Origin: Mesorhizobium sp. M1C.F.Ca.ET.210.01.1.1
GTDB lineage: Bacteria > Pseudomonadota > Alphaproteobacteria > Rhizobiales > Rhizobiaceae
DNA: 64,000 bases
Reading direction: 5' to 3'
Assembly (NCBI RefSeq): GCF_004791585.1
Contig: NZ_SRUU01000016.1
Location: 62,001 to 126,000, forward strand
Shown here: positions 25,137-33,921 of the stretch, one piece after another
Numbering within the stretch: position 1 is the stretch's first letter
Layout of the letters: every line of letters starts with the position of its first letter
Position numbers and translations under genes: made by a program
Notes under the pieces: model-generated
Told to the model about the DNA's origin: nothing
What the model saw: only the letters and a program-made list of their open reading frames with translations
Databases searched by the model: none

Positions 25137-25331
25137 TCAGCTCCCGCGCTCGCGCCTTAACGCTACGTATCGGAGGTAAGTCGTGGCCGCGGCGTCACAG
25201 GCCCGCCGCGCGGGGCCGTTCGTCTCCAGCATGGTTTTGGCGAGTTTCCTGGGCAGGCCGTATTTCATGGCGAAGAATTCCGTTTCATATGGTTCGTCTT
25301 CCGACTGGGCGGCAGGTCTATCCAGGCTCAT
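25137..25331 (-). CDS. Small DUF3606-like protein
   Basis: A 64-residue protein starting MSLDRPAAQSEDEP with AGGGGAG eight bases upstream. DEPYETEFFAMKYGL resembles the start of the proteins at 57046 (DDQPYEVTSFAKKHGL) and 32760 (DEDYEVRYFAKQHRI), then RRACDAAATTYLRYVA resembles RRACDTAALAFLCAVA of the 57046 protein. These appear to be members of one small helical family of unknown role. Confidence 0.65.
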   Translation of the reverse strand: MSLDRPAAQSEDEPYETEFFAMKYGLPRKLAKTMLETNGPARRACDAAATTYLRYVALRRERGS

Positions 25332-25528
25332 GTCGGCTCCCCTACGGATTGGCGATGGATCGGCGCGCTGCAAATGCGAAAGCGCGACTTTGGTTGCCGC
25401 CTTCGGCCCTCTCCGTCGGCCGTTGAGACTTCAGTCGGATATCGATTTCAGACCGTGGCCTTACCGGTGGAACGAACGTTCCTTGGTCCCGTTTGCCGGC
25501 GAGCAATTCGACAACAGGAGCAACGGAT

Positions 25529-25630
25529 ATGGACGACCCGCGCAATAGTGTCCTGGAGGCCCGCTGGCTTCTTGCCGTGCCCGCTTCGATGATCCTCACC
25601 GTGCTCCTCGCCGGCTTCCTGCTCGCATAG
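25529..25630 (+). CDS. 33-residue single-helix membrane peptide
   Basis: ATG at 25529 with CAGGAG ten bases upstream. The peptide has a polar start ending EARWLLAVPA and then a hydrophobic segment (SMILTVLLAGFLLA) to the stop. A second peptide with the same EARWLLA word and the same plan lies at 62836-62928 on the other strand, which supports both being real. The permease-like gene at 25638 begins 7 bp later and is probably co-translated. Confidence 0.6.
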   Translation: MDDPRNSVLEARWLLAVPASMILTVLLAGFLLA

Positions 25631-25637
25631 GCGGCCG

Positions 25638-26042
25638 ATGAACCGGCTCCTCTTTGTCGCCGCCGATTTTCTGTCCCGCCCGCCCGGCTTCTACGTCGTC
25701 GTCGTCGCGATGGCTGCCTGCACGCTGCTTGTGCCGTTCGGCCTCACCAGTGCGGTGACCTACGCGCTTTCGGTCGCGGCTATCATCATCACCGGGGTGG
25801 TCCTCATCCAGGGCTACCGGGACACAGCGGCCATTCACGCCAAGCTCGACGAGATCGTCATCGCCCTGCAGCAGACGCGCAATGACGTCATCGGGCTCGA
25901 GCATGCCGACCCGGAGGAGATCAAGTCGAAGCTGATCGAATTGGAGAAAGAAGCGGAGGCCGACGCCTGGCGGCCGGAAAACCTGCGGACTGGCGCGAAA
26001 GAGGCCGGCACCACAGCGGGCGGGGGGCGTTGGGGTAGCTGA
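25638..26042 (+). CDS. Low-affinity iron permease-like membrane protein
   Basis: A 134-residue protein with two close membrane helices (FYVVVVAMAACTLLVPFGL and TYALSVAAIIITGVVLI) followed by AAIHAKLDEIVIALQQTRNDVIGLE, the pattern of the Fe_low_permease (PF04120) family in bacteria. The C-terminal ~40 residues are charged and cytoplasmic. In bacteria the iron transport role is mostly unproven. Confidence 0.8.
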   Translation: MNRLLFVAADFLSRPPGFYVVVVAMAACTLLVPFGLTSAVTYALSVAAIIITGVVLIQGYRDTAAIHAKLDEIVIALQQTRNDVIGLEHADPEEIKSKLIELEKEAEADAWRPENLRTGAKEAGTTAGGGRWGS

Positions 26043-26133
26043 GGCACCGGCCGGAGGAAGGCGGGATGGGTACCGCCGTCGCTTAAAAATAGACCTGGCG
26101 CGCGGCAGCGAAATTACGCGATCGCGGAAGCGC

Positions 26134-27696
26134 CTACGATCCCGCCGTCTCGGCCATGAACGCCCGGACGTGGGCGATGAACTCGTCGAAGGCCGGCTCG
26201 CCCTCGAGCAGGATGTGGTTCTGGCTTTCAAGTTCGAAGAAGCGCGCGCCGGGAATGCCGGCCGCCATGGTGCGCCCGGACTCGACCGGCGCCACGTTGT
26301 CCTCCCGCGCGTGCAGCACCAGGGTCGGCACCCGCACCTTCTCCAGCAAGTCGCTGACATCTATCACCGAGAAGGCGCTTTGCAGGCGGAAGGCATCGTC
26401 CGGCGACACGGTGCGCAGCATCAATTCGTCCATCCAGGCGAAATGCTCGTGCGTGGCGCCGGGGATGAACATGGAGCAGAAGACCTGGCGGAACATCGGG
26501 TTCTGCTTGCCCCAGCCCTCGCGCATCAGCGTTGCGATCGCCTCGCGTGTCGCGATCTCGCCGGCGTCGCCGCGCGCGCGCCAGCCTTTGACATAGCCGC
26601 CGTAGAGGATCATGCCCGAGACCTTCTCGGGATGGCGTATGGCGTAGGCGATCGAGACCGCGCAGCTCTGCGACAGGCCAAGCAGGGTGAAGCGATCGAG
26701 CCCTGCCGCCTCGACCACGCATTCGAGGTCCGACACCATGGTGTCGAACGAGACGTCGACCACGTGGCGTTGCGACAGTCCGTTGCAGCGCTCGTCGTAG
26801 CGTACGAGCTGGTTCTGGCGCGACAGCTCCCTCATCCAGTGCCGCCAGATCGGGCTGTCCCAGTCGAAGGTGAGATGCGACATCCAGTGCGCGGCGCGCA
26901 GGATGGGCGCACCGCTGCCGGTCATGGCGTAGGCGAGCCTCGTGCCGTCGCGCGCGCGGCAGAAATGCACGGCGCGGCCGGGATCCTGCGCGGTTGCCGG
27001 GCTCTTTGCGGGCGAAGGCGATTGTGCCGGGGCCGCGGCGGGTTGCGGAGAGCGCGACGTCGGCTGGGCGGCCGCCGCCCTCACCTTCTCCTCCAGCGCC
27101 TCCATTTCTTCCGCCAGCCCGATATCCTCCGGCAGCAGGCGGCTCAGGCGCCGGGCAATCGGCAGCGCCCGCCTCGGCTCGCCGGCCAGCCGTTCGACCA
27201 GTTCGCGCAGGATGCCGAGTTCGGCGAGCTCGACCTCGCTGGCGAGGGCCTTGCGCCAGGCCTCGTATTGGAAGCAGCGGTCGAGCGAGAGATCGGAGAG
27301 GAAATCGCCGCGGATCGAACCGGCGACGGCCTCGAGCTCGTCCGTCGGCAGCAACGAAAGATCGCCCTTCACCATCGGCAGCAGCCGGGCATAGTCCGTC
27401 TCGACCTTGAGCGAGACGCTGTTGCGGTCGGCGACCAAGGCGGATTCGTCAGCGCCCAGCACCAGGCGGATCTTGGACAGGCTCCAGCGCAAAGCGCCGC
27501 GCGGATCGTCGGGAATGTCCCAGAAGATCTCGCAAAGCCGCTCGCGCTGATGCGCCCTGCCGGTGACGGCGAGATAGGCAAGCAAGGCTCTCGTCTTCCT
27601 CGACGGCGGCAGCTCGACGAGTTCGCCGGCGCGGCCCACCTGGAAATCACCGAGCACGCGCATCTCCAGCAGCCCGGCTTGCGGACTGTCGGTCAT
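26134..27696 (-). CDS. BTAD/SARP-type transcription factor fused to alpha/beta hydrolase
   Basis: About 520 residues in three parts. Residues ~8-90 form an OmpR-like winged helix (VLGDFQVGRAGELVELPPSR, LRWSLSKIRLVLG), ~95-200 a bacterial transcriptional activation (BTAD, TPR-like) domain, then a Pro/Ala/Ser-rich linker, and ~240-515 an alpha/beta hydrolase with nucleophile motif GLSQSCA, acid in HAREDNVAP and His in ESQNHILL. All three catalytic residues are present, so the hydrolase may bind or cleave a signal ester or lactone that controls DNA binding. The start at 27696 is the first ATG; a GTG 12 bases upstream is possible. No divergent target gene is adjacent. Confidence 0.82.
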   Translation of the reverse strand: MTDSPQAGLLEMRVLGDFQVGRAGELVELPPSRKTRALLAYLAVTGRAHQRERLCEIFWDIPDDPRGALRWSLSKIRLVLGADESALVADRNSVSLKVETDYARLLPMVKGDLSLLPTDELEAVAGSIRGDFLSDLSLDRCFQYEAWRKALASEVELAELGILRELVERLAGEPRRALPIARRLSRLLPEDIGLAEEMEALEEKVRAAAAQPTSRSPQPAAAPAQSPSPAKSPATAQDPGRAVHFCRARDGTRLAYAMTGSGAPILRAAHWMSHLTFDWDSPIWRHWMRELSRQNQLVRYDERCNGLSQRHVVDVSFDTMVSDLECVVEAAGLDRFTLLGLSQSCAVSIAYAIRHPEKVSGMILYGGYVKGWRARGDAGEIATREAIATLMREGWGKQNPMFRQVFCSMFIPGATHEHFAWMDELMLRTVSPDDAFRLQSAFSVIDVSDLLEKVRVPTLVLHAREDNVAPVESGRTMAAGIPGARFFELESQNHILLEGEPAFDEFIAHVRAFMAETAGS

Positions 27697-27948
27697 GCGG
27701 CCGCGCACCCTTCCACTGCCACTACCCCCTTCGTTTCCTCATCGGCTCGGCGGGAGGAACCACTCCGCAATATCAAAATCAGCTAAAATGCGGAAGTCTC
27801 ACTGGCCGACTACGACAGAACAGGCGCGCAGACTGTGCGATGGGTTACATTGGGCGGAGGTGAGGCGCGGCGCGGAAGCTGCTGTCCCCCCGTGGGGGAG
27901 GTGTCCGGCAGGACGGAGGGGGTGTGAAGGAACGCAACCTATCGCCTT

Positions 27949-28099
27949 CTTCATCCTAGGGCGGTCCAGGGAGCGAAGCGACGCGCGCAGACCCTGGGAT
28001 CCATGCCGTGACGCTAAAGTGTTGCAACGGTTAAGAATTCTGCTCCGCCGCGCCCCACGATCAAGGTCACCGCATGGATCCCAGGCCCGAGGATGACGA
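27949..28099. repeat. ~155-bp intergenic mosaic element, copy 2
   Basis: Starts TCATCCTAGGGCGG and ends GAGGATGACGAAG, the same orientation as copy 1 at 11309. The left third (GGAGCGAAGCGACGCG) and right end match closely; the centre differs. It lies in the 540-bp gap 27697-28239, in which no gene is supported. Confidence 0.8.
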
Positions 28100-28239
28100 A
28101 GCGTTGGCGGAGCCGGGGAACCTCGTGCCGAGACGCCGGCGGGACAGCGCCCCCCTTCTGCCTTGCCAGGCTTTCGTCCTTCGGAAAGCCAAGCAATTGA
28201 CTTTCCGTCCGCTTTGCGGACCAACCTCAACAAGGGAGA

Positions 28240-29673
28240 TTAGGCGCTCCGGCGCTTTCGCAAACCTCCAACCGCCGCAATCGCCACCGCCGCCACCACC
28301 AGCGCCGCCGCTACCGCAAATGTAACGCGCATCCCGCCGGCCACCGCCTGCGGCGCGGCGCCCGCGATATCCTTCGTCCCCACGGCGAAGGCAAAGACCG
28401 CGCCCATCGCCGCCGTGCCGGTGATCAGGCCGAGATTGCGCGACAGGCTCAGCATGCCTGAGACCACACCGCGCTGGCCCTTGCCGACATCGGCCATGAC
28501 GGCGGTGTTGTTGGCCGCTTGGAAGAGCTGGTAGCCGGGCGTCAGGATGACGATCGCCGCCGCGTAACCGGCGACGCCGCACAGCGCCGGCAGCACGGAG
28601 AGAGCGGCGCAGCCCACGGCCATCAGCGCCAGCCCGGCGACGACCATCGCGGACGCGCCCCACCGGTCGACGATGCGGCCGGCGACGACGCCGCACAGCG
28701 CCGACACGACCGGGCCGATCGACAGCACGGCGCCGACCAGCGCTTCGCTGAGGCCCAGCGCGCGTGACAGGAAGAACGGCCCGACCACCAGCGTCGCCAT
28801 CATCACCGTCGAGACCAGCGCGTTCATGGCAAGGCTCGGCGCCAGCACCGGGTCGCGGAACAGCGCCGGTTTGACCAGCGGCGAAGCCACCTTGCCCTCG
28901 GCATGGAGGAACAGGCCGGCGCCGAGGACGGCCATGCCGAGCAGCGCGACGTTCAGGCCGCCGAAACCGCCGCGCGCAAGAGTCATCGCCAGCGCGTAGG
29001 CGGCGAGCGTCAGCGCCAGCAGCACCGTGCCCAGCATATCGAAGCGAGCGCCTTCCCTTGTCGCGCCGCGATCCTGCCCCGCCTCGCCCGGGGGCAGGAA
29101 GCGGCGGGTAGCGAGCATGGCCGCGATGCCGAGCGCCGCATTGACGAGGAAGATCGAGCGCCAGCCGAAGGAGGCGATCAGCACGCCGCCGAGCGACGGC
29201 CCGAGTGCCGTGCCGATCGCCGACATGGTGCCGAGCAGGCCCATGGCGCTGCCGGTGCGTTCCTTTGGCACCGTCTCGCCGACGAAGGCGATGGTCAGCG
29301 CCATCATCACCGCCGCGCCCAGGCCTTGCGCGGCGCGCGCGGCGATCAGCAGCGGCAGGGTCGGCGCCAGCGCCGCCGCCAGCGAGGCGGCGCTGAACAG
29401 CGCGAGCCCCGCCACCAGCAGCAGCCTGCGGCCGACGAGATCGCCCAGCCGCCCGACGCTGACGATGAGCGCGGTGATGGCAAGCAGATAGGCAAGCACC
29501 ACCCATTGCACCGCCGGGAAGGACGCGGAAAAGGCCTCGCTCAGCGTCGGCAGCGCGACATTGGCGATGCTGGTGCTGAGCGAGGACAACAGCATCGCCA
29601 GCGACAGGCTGGCCAGCGCGCCGGTCGCCGAGCGGCTCACTTCTACGGCACGTGGATCTGCGATATCGGCCAT
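28240..29673 (-). CDS. MFS drug-efflux transporter (DHA2-like)
   Basis: A 477-residue membrane protein with about 13-14 hydrophobic segments. SVGRLGDLVGRRLLLVAG is the loop 2-3 signature of major facilitator proteins, and GTALGPSLGGVLIASFGWRSIFLVN the motif C region of drug exporters. GGAGAAGAACC precedes the ATG at 29673; the upstream extension is rejected. It is divergent from a LysR gene with a 134-bp gap, its likely regulator. Confidence 0.9.
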   Translation of the reverse strand: MADIADPRAVEVSRSATGALASLSLAMLLSSLSTSIANVALPTLSEAFSASFPAVQWVVLAYLLAITALIVSVGRLGDLVGRRLLLVAGLALFSAASLAAALAPTLPLLIAARAAQGLGAAVMMALTIAFVGETVPKERTGSAMGLLGTMSAIGTALGPSLGGVLIASFGWRSIFLVNAALGIAAMLATRRFLPPGEAGQDRGATREGARFDMLGTVLLALTLAAYALAMTLARGGFGGLNVALLGMAVLGAGLFLHAEGKVASPLVKPALFRDPVLAPSLAMNALVSTVMMATLVVGPFFLSRALGLSEALVGAVLSIGPVVSALCGVVAGRIVDRWGASAMVVAGLALMAVGCAALSVLPALCGVAGYAAAIVILTPGYQLFQAANNTAVMADVGKGQRGVVSGMLSLSRNLGLITGTAAMGAVFAFAVGTKDIAGAAPQAVAGGMRVTFAVAAALVVAAVAIAAVGGLRKRRSA

Positions 29674-29807
29674 GGTTCTTCTCCGGCTGGCGTGAAACCT
29701 GCCGGGAAAATAGGCGTGCGCCCGATATGGCGGAATGCGCAGCATTTGCATTTTATTCGTGCATGGAACGCCATGCCACTTTGCCGGAAGCGTGCTAAGG
29801 TCGCGCC

Positions 29808-30779
29808 ATGTCGCGACCCGATCTCAACCTGCTCGTCACGCTGGATGTGCTGCTTGCCGAAGGCAGCGTCGCCAGGGCCGCGCGGCGGCTGAAGCTCAGC
29901 CCTTCGGCGATGAGCCGGGCGCTCGCCAGGCTGCGCGAGGCGACCGGCGATCCGCTTCTGGTGCGCGCGGGGCGCGGCCTTGTGCCGACGCCGCGTGCCA
30001 TGGAACTCAGCCTGGAAGCCGGCCGGCTGGTGAAGGAAGCGCAAGCCATGCTCAGGCCCGCTGAGCGGCTCGACCTGAAGCGCCTGGCGCGCAGCTTCAC
30101 GCTGCGCAACAGCGACGGTTTCGTCGAGAATTTCGGCCCTGCCCTGCTGGCGCGCGTCGCCGCCGAGGCACCGGGCGTGCAGTTGCGCTTCGTGCCGAAG
30201 CCCGACAAGGACAGCGGACCGATGCGCGAGGGCAGCGTCGATCTCGAGACCGGCGTGGTCGGCGGTTCGACCGGCCCGGAGGTGCGGGCGCAGGCGCTGT
30301 TCCGCGACCGTTTCGTAGGGGTGGCGCGCGTCGGCCACCCTTTAAGCGAAGGCAAGATCACCGCCGCCCGTTTCGCCGCCGGCCGGCACATACTGATCTC
30401 GCGCCGCGGCCTCGACCGCGGGCCGGTGGACGACGCGCTGGAGCCCGCCGGGCTGACGCGGACGATCGCGACCGTCGTCGGCGGCTTTTCGGAAGCGCTG
30501 GCGCTTGCCCGCGGCTCCGACCTCATCGCCACCGTGCCCGAGCGCTACACGGGCAAGCTGCGCGAAGGCCTGGTCACCTTCGCGCTGCCGGTAAAGCTCG
30601 CCCCGCTCACCATCTCGCTCATGTGGCACCCGCGCCTCGACGCCGACGCCGCGCACCGCTGGCTGCGGGGCGTGGTGCGCGAGGTGTGTGGGGGGCAGAG
30701 GCATGGCAACCCGCAGAAGCTGCCAACTCCCCTCTTGTGGGGAGATCGGCTGTCGCCAAAAGCCGGCGGGAAACTTTGA
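29808..30779 (+). CDS. LysR-family transcriptional regulator
   Basis: A 323-residue LysR protein: DLNLLVTLDVLLAEGSVARA and RRLKLSPSAMSRALARLREA make up the winged helix, with the substrate domain from about residue 90 (NSDGFVENFGPALLARVAAE). The arrangement is like the NodD/PcpR-type group. It is divergent from the MFS exporter gene, a common pump-regulator pair. The inducer is unknown. Confidence 0.9.
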   Translation: MSRPDLNLLVTLDVLLAEGSVARAARRLKLSPSAMSRALARLREATGDPLLVRAGRGLVPTPRAMELSLEAGRLVKEAQAMLRPAERLDLKRLARSFTLRNSDGFVENFGPALLARVAAEAPGVQLRFVPKPDKDSGPMREGSVDLETGVVGGSTGPEVRAQALFRDRFVGVARVGHPLSEGKITAARFAAGRHILISRRGLDRGPVDDALEPAGLTRTIATVVGGFSEALALARGSDLIATVPERYTGKLREGLVTFALPVKLAPLTISLMWHPRLDADAAHRWLRGVVREVCGGQRHGNPQKLPTPLLWGDRLSPKAGGKL

Positions 30780-30785
30780 CCCGCT

Positions 30786-30889
30786 AGAGCGGTTCAACGT
30801 TTCACGGAATCGCCGAACCGCTCTAAGTATTTGTTTTTACGCTATTCCGGACGGAAAACCGTTACACACTTTTCCTGGAATTGCTCTAA
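30786..30889. repeat. RIME-like ~104-bp repeat
   Basis: Starts AGAGCGGTTCAACGTTTCAC and ends TTTTCCTGGAATTGCTCTAA. GAGCGGTTC and GAACCGCTC pair to form the first hairpin; CCGGACGG/CCGTTAC and AATTGCTCT form the second part. The copy at 54700 is about 90% alike and fragments occur at 35850 and 6735. These are typical rhizobial intergenic mosaic elements. Confidence 0.85.
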
Positions 30890-30922
30890 GTCAGCTTCGA
30901 GTCAATTCGGTTCGACCCATAT

Positions 30923-30965
30923 GAAAAAGCCCGCCGCCGTGTGGGGGGAACGGGCGACGGGCCTT
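30923..30965 (-). terminator. Leftward terminator
   Basis: On the minus strand GCCCGTCGCC pairs with GGCGGCGGGC (one mismatch), followed by TTTTTCAT. It terminates transcripts of the small secreted gene at 31072-31362. A nearly identical hairpin is at 34857. Confidence 0.7.
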
Positions 30966-31071
30966 TGCTTGGGGACTTAAATGCTGGCAGCCCTTAAAAG
31001 AGGATAACGACCGCCTTTCTGCTAAATGGCGGGATCAGCGTTCGGTTCCAACAATTTTCCGGCGATGGTCC

Positions 31072-31362
31072 TCACCGTGAGTTAGCGGATGGCGCCGTCT
31101 TGCCGTCAACGGCCGACGGCATGCTCCTGGTCGAGGCGCCCGTCTGTGTGTCGGTGGCCGGCACGGTATGGTCCTCACCCGACAACGGACTACCTCCGCC
31201 CGGCACAGCCTCGGCTGTAGGAGCCGTGTTGTTTATGCCGTTCTGGAATGGTTGGCTGGAGGTCGTCAAGCCGCCTGCCGCTGTGGCGGTGAAGAGGTGA
31301 TCAGCTGCCGACGCAGGGCCGGCGAACAGCGAAAACGCTGCAAGGACAATAAGCGTTCGCAT
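31072..31362 (-). CDS. Small secreted Thr/Ser/Pro-rich protein
   Basis: A 96-residue protein with a signal peptide (MRTLIVLAAFSLFAGPASAA) and a low-complexity mature part (AAGGLTTSSQPFQNGINNTA, GEDHTVPATDTQTGASTRSM) with no cysteines. Probably exported and unstructured. No family recognised. A terminator follows leftward. Confidence 0.65.
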   Translation of the reverse strand: MRTLIVLAAFSLFAGPASAADHLFTATAAGGLTTSSQPFQNGINNTAPTAEAVPGGGSPLSGEDHTVPATDTQTGASTRSMPSAVDGKTAPSANSR

Positions 31363-31540
31363 GGTGGGATTCTCCAATGATTGCACGGTTTAACGCCCAT
31401 CCGGCGCCAGACCTTAAGCAACTTTGGAAGGTCTACAGCGTCAGGGACGGCAGTCCCTTCATGGCTTCAACGCCCCGCTTCATCGCCATGTTCCCGAAAA
31501 CATGAGCGAACGGTGAGCATCGGCGGCAATGGGCAGGTCG

Positions 31541-32419
31541 TCACTCGTCTTCGCGAAAGTCCTTCAGCGAGGCGTGGCGGAGCTTCTCCTCGCCCTTCAG
31601 GAACTTCACACGGCCGACGAGCCCAGGCTTCAGCCATTCGGCTTTTTCCTTTGCCAAGCCGTTTGGCGGTGCGGCGCCGGCCTTGCCCTCGACGCGGGCC
31701 CATAGCGCCTGGCGCTTGTCGGCTTTAAAGGTGACGAACGCGCCGCCCATGTAGCGACCGTGGTCAGCCATGAGCACTATCGCGGGCTTACCGGTCTCGC
31801 GTTTGACTCCGATGATGTCCATTTCCTTCTCGACATAGCACTTGATCTTCCGCCAGTTCATCGTCGAGCCGCTGCGGTACACGCTATCCAGCCGCTTCGA
31901 CACGATGCCTTCCAAGCCCGCTTCGCAAGCAAGGTGGTAAACGGCGTCACCTGTGCCAGGCAGCGCCTCGCTGAATTGGATGCGACCGCCGGCCGCAATA
32001 AGTGCCTGCAGGATTTCGCGCCGATCCTCGAGCGACATGTCGCGCAGATCGTGGCCATTGAGATGCAGCAGATCGAACGCGACCAGGTAAAGATCCTGCG
32101 GCCGGCGCGTGATGGCCGAGCGAAGCGCATGGAAGTCGGACAGCCCGGTCTCGTCCGTGACGATCGTTTCGCATTCGATGATGAAGCTTTCCGCTTCGAG
32201 CGCCGCGGCTTCCTTCGCGAGAGGCCGATACTTGGCCGTCCAGTCAATTCCAGTCCTGGTGTAGAGGCGGATTCCGTCGGTGTCTTTGATTACCTGTGTC
32301 CGGTAGCCATCGAATTTCACTTCGTGGCTCCAGCCTTCACCTTTGGGCGGCTGCTCGACCAGTTCAGGCTCCATTGGACGAATGAAGGGCAGCCGGGCGC
32401 CTCTGCCAGGCTTACGCAT
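31541..32419 (-). CDS. Stand-alone ATP-dependent DNA ligase (LigC/LigD-ligase type)
   Basis: A 292-residue ligase lacking polymerase and nuclease domains. HEVKFDGYRTQ holds the adenylated Lys (motif I); SFIIECETIVTDETG is motif III with Glu kept but Cys where Gly usually stands; GLEGIVSKRLDSVYRSG is motif IV; NWRKIKCYVEKEMDIIG is motif V, followed by an OB-fold with VKFLKGEEKLRHASLKDFRED. GTGGAG stands upstream of the ATG at 32419. Such ligases work with Ku in end joining or as repair backups in stationary phase. No ku gene is in the window. Several tiny stress-type genes lie divergently next to it. Confidence 0.88.
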   Translation of the reverse strand: MRKPGRGARLPFIRPMEPELVEQPPKGEGWSHEVKFDGYRTQVIKDTDGIRLYTRTGIDWTAKYRPLAKEAAALEAESFIIECETIVTDETGLSDFHALRSAITRRPQDLYLVAFDLLHLNGHDLRDMSLEDRREILQALIAAGGRIQFSEALPGTGDAVYHLACEAGLEGIVSKRLDSVYRSGSTMNWRKIKCYVEKEMDIIGVKRETGKPAIVLMADHGRYMGGAFVTFKADKRQALWARVEGKAGAAPPNGLAKEKAEWLKPGLVGRVKFLKGEEKLRHASLKDFREDE

Positions 32420-32539
32420 CGGAACTCCACGAAACGCGAAACTTTGATTCAAATAGCTTGGAACGCCTTCCGCTCCATTAGCAAGTGCTGGAACAAATGG
32501 CGGAGCGAATTTGTTATCCGTCCGATGTTCGAGGGTCGG

Positions 32540-32707
32540 ATGAGAGCGAAGCTGCTCGCACAGGGCTTGTCGGAAGAACGGCTTGCCGAAGCCGACTACT
32601 ATGCCCGCAAGTGCGGCATAACCCGCGACGAAGTGCTGCGGATCATAGAAGCCGCCTATAGCGCCAGTCTCAAATCCAGGAAGAAACGCAAGCACGCAAA
32701 ACGCTGA
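32540..32707 (+). CDS. Small DUF3606-like protein
   Basis: A 55-residue protein starting MRAKLLAQGLSEERLAEADY, with GAGGG just upstream; an ATG five codons earlier lacks a site. ARKCGITRDEVLRIIEAAYS resembles the helix-turn-helix-like part of DUF3606 (compare AKQHRITPEQVRELISEHG in the next gene). It ends in a Lys/Arg-rich tail. It is divergent from the DNA ligase. Confidence 0.65.
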   Translation: MRAKLLAQGLSEERLAEADYYARKCGITRDEVLRIIEAAYSASLKSRKKRKHAKR

Positions 32708-32759
32708 ACGGGAACCTTTGGGCGTCATCCAGCTTTCTGGCACCTAGGGAGGATCAGCC

Positions 32760-32945
32760 ATGACGGACGACAAGGCCAAGCGCGATTTTCGGGACCGCGA
32801 CCGCGTGTCGGCGGATGAAGATTACGAGGTCCGCTACTTCGCCAAACAGCATCGGATCACGCCGGAGCAGGTGAGAGAGCTGATCAGCGAGCATGGCAAC
32901 GACCGCAAGACCTTGGAACGCGAAGCCCGGAAACTTCACGGTTGA
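32760..32945 (+). CDS. DUF3606 protein
   Basis: A 61-residue protein with GGGAGGATC upstream. DEDYEVRYFAKQHRITPEQV and RELISEHGNDRKTLEREARK are the DUF3606 signature. Function unknown; many copies occur in rhizobial genomes, often near stress genes. It lies 52 bp after another member of the group and overlaps the next gene by four bases (TTGA). Confidence 0.85.
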   Translation: MTDDKAKRDFRDRDRVSADEDYEVRYFAKQHRITPEQVRELISEHGNDRKTLEREARKLHG

Positions 32946-33124
32946 CAAAGCTTTCGGATCTCGGGCCGCCGATCACCGGGACGCGTCATGGCGGTGAGCC
33001 GCCATGCGAGTTCGATCATTTCTATCGCTGCAAGGGGTGCGGGCAGCCCGTCGATCGCCGCGACCTGCGTCAGGTGATCTGGCATGAAAAGCCCGATCAC
33101 AAGCCTCTCGAGATGGATGGCTGA
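32942..33124 (+). CDS. Small zinc-ribbon-like protein
   Basis: A 60-residue protein with a TTG start overlapping the DUF3606 stop. Cys/His placement (PPCEFDHFYRCKGCGQPVD then VIWHEKPDH) suggests one bound zinc. The coupling to the upstream gene and Cys spacing favour a real gene even though the start is unusual. Confidence 0.6.
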   Translation: MTKLSDLGPPITGTRHGGEPPCEFDHFYRCKGCGQPVDRRDLRQVIWHEKPDHKPLEMDG

Positions 33125-33133
33125 AAGAAAAGA

Positions 33134-33158
33134 AGCCCGACGGCTGGGCCGGCGGGCT
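33134..33158 (-). terminator. Leftward terminator-like hairpin
   Basis: AGCCCG-CGG and CCG-CGGGCT arms pair; on the minus strand the stem is followed by TCTTTTCTTTC. It would stop leftward transcription from the degenerate region at 33215-33490. Confidence 0.5.
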
Positions 33159-33214
33159 GAGTTCGGTTGGAGTAGCCCGGCGGCGCGCGGAGGGGTGTGG
33201 GGGTATGCCGAGCA

Positions 33215-33475
33215 CCGTCCGGCATCATTCCAACGGGGCTTTGAGACTGTTGTTCCGTCGGAATGTCGAAATACCTTCGTGCGCGCTGGTCACCGGCGGC
33301 AAGTTGGCTGGCCGCGGCGTCTTGCGGTCGAGGATAATCACTTCGCGGAAGTCCTTCCCCTGGCCGCGCCGAACCGTATGTCAGCGGGCCGCCGATCAGC
33401 TCGAACTCGGAGAAAATTTCTCGGATCTCCGCCCTGTCGTTCAGCGTAAAACGCCCTTGGGTCGCCGTCAGCTTT
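33215..33475 (-). pseudogene. Frameshifted remnant of an unidentified coding region
   Basis: On the minus strand one frame reads GRFTLNDRAEIREIFSEFEL then IGGPLTYGSARPG, and a neighbouring frame continues GKDFREVIILDRKTPRPANL. The two join smoothly if one base is shifted near 33360. Neither half has a start codon with a ribosome site. The gap 33125-33705 otherwise holds nothing I can support. Confidence 0.4.
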
Positions 33476-33705
33476 GTGTGCCGTCACCGTAAAGCCGGCC
33501 CGTGCAAAGACGCCGCTTCGTCCTTATGGATGCATTCCAGCAATATTAGCAAGAGCGTATATTCTTCGTTAGCCGGTGCCGTGTCTCGCCCCCGAGCCCC
33601 GCCGGCTAGGCCCGGCGTTTGCTGGCCTACCCCGCCAGCCTGCCGGGCCGCTCCCTTGTCGGGTCTTCCTCCGCGGCGCCCAGCAGAAGTCCTGCGCCTA
33701 ACTTA

Positions 33706-33921
33706 TTACCGAGCCATGCGGCGCTTCGAAAGGGACTGCCACAGCTCGACCTCGTCGGCGAAGCCATTCTCGAATGCCTGGATGACCTCGCGGGCGAGCT
33801 CGTCCCTTTGCTCTCTGTCCTTGAGGGCTAAATGGCGCTCCCTGCAGAGCTGGTCAAAAACCCTCTGGAGAAGCGCCAACTCGGTCGGCGTGAAAACGCC
33901 CACGTATTTGTTGAGAGCCAT
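33706..33921 (-). CDS. Conserved small helical protein
   Basis: A 71-residue soluble protein, MALNKYVGVFTPTELALLQ then VFDQLCRERHLALKDREQRD, largely helical and charged. GAGGGGAC lies 10-17 bases upstream. The 77 bp before the ATG are duplicated in front of the gene at 34306-34725, so the two are probably controlled the same way. No function is known. Confidence 0.7.
   Translation of the reverse strand: MALNKYVGVFTPTELALLQRVFDQLCRERHLALKDREQRDELAREVIQAFENGFADEVELWQSLSKRRMAR

Noticed and set aside
30919..30978. MKKPAAV... 19-codon frame resembling the MKK peptides
   Set aside because: It lies in a terminator stem and lacks YxxPxL and a ribosome site.
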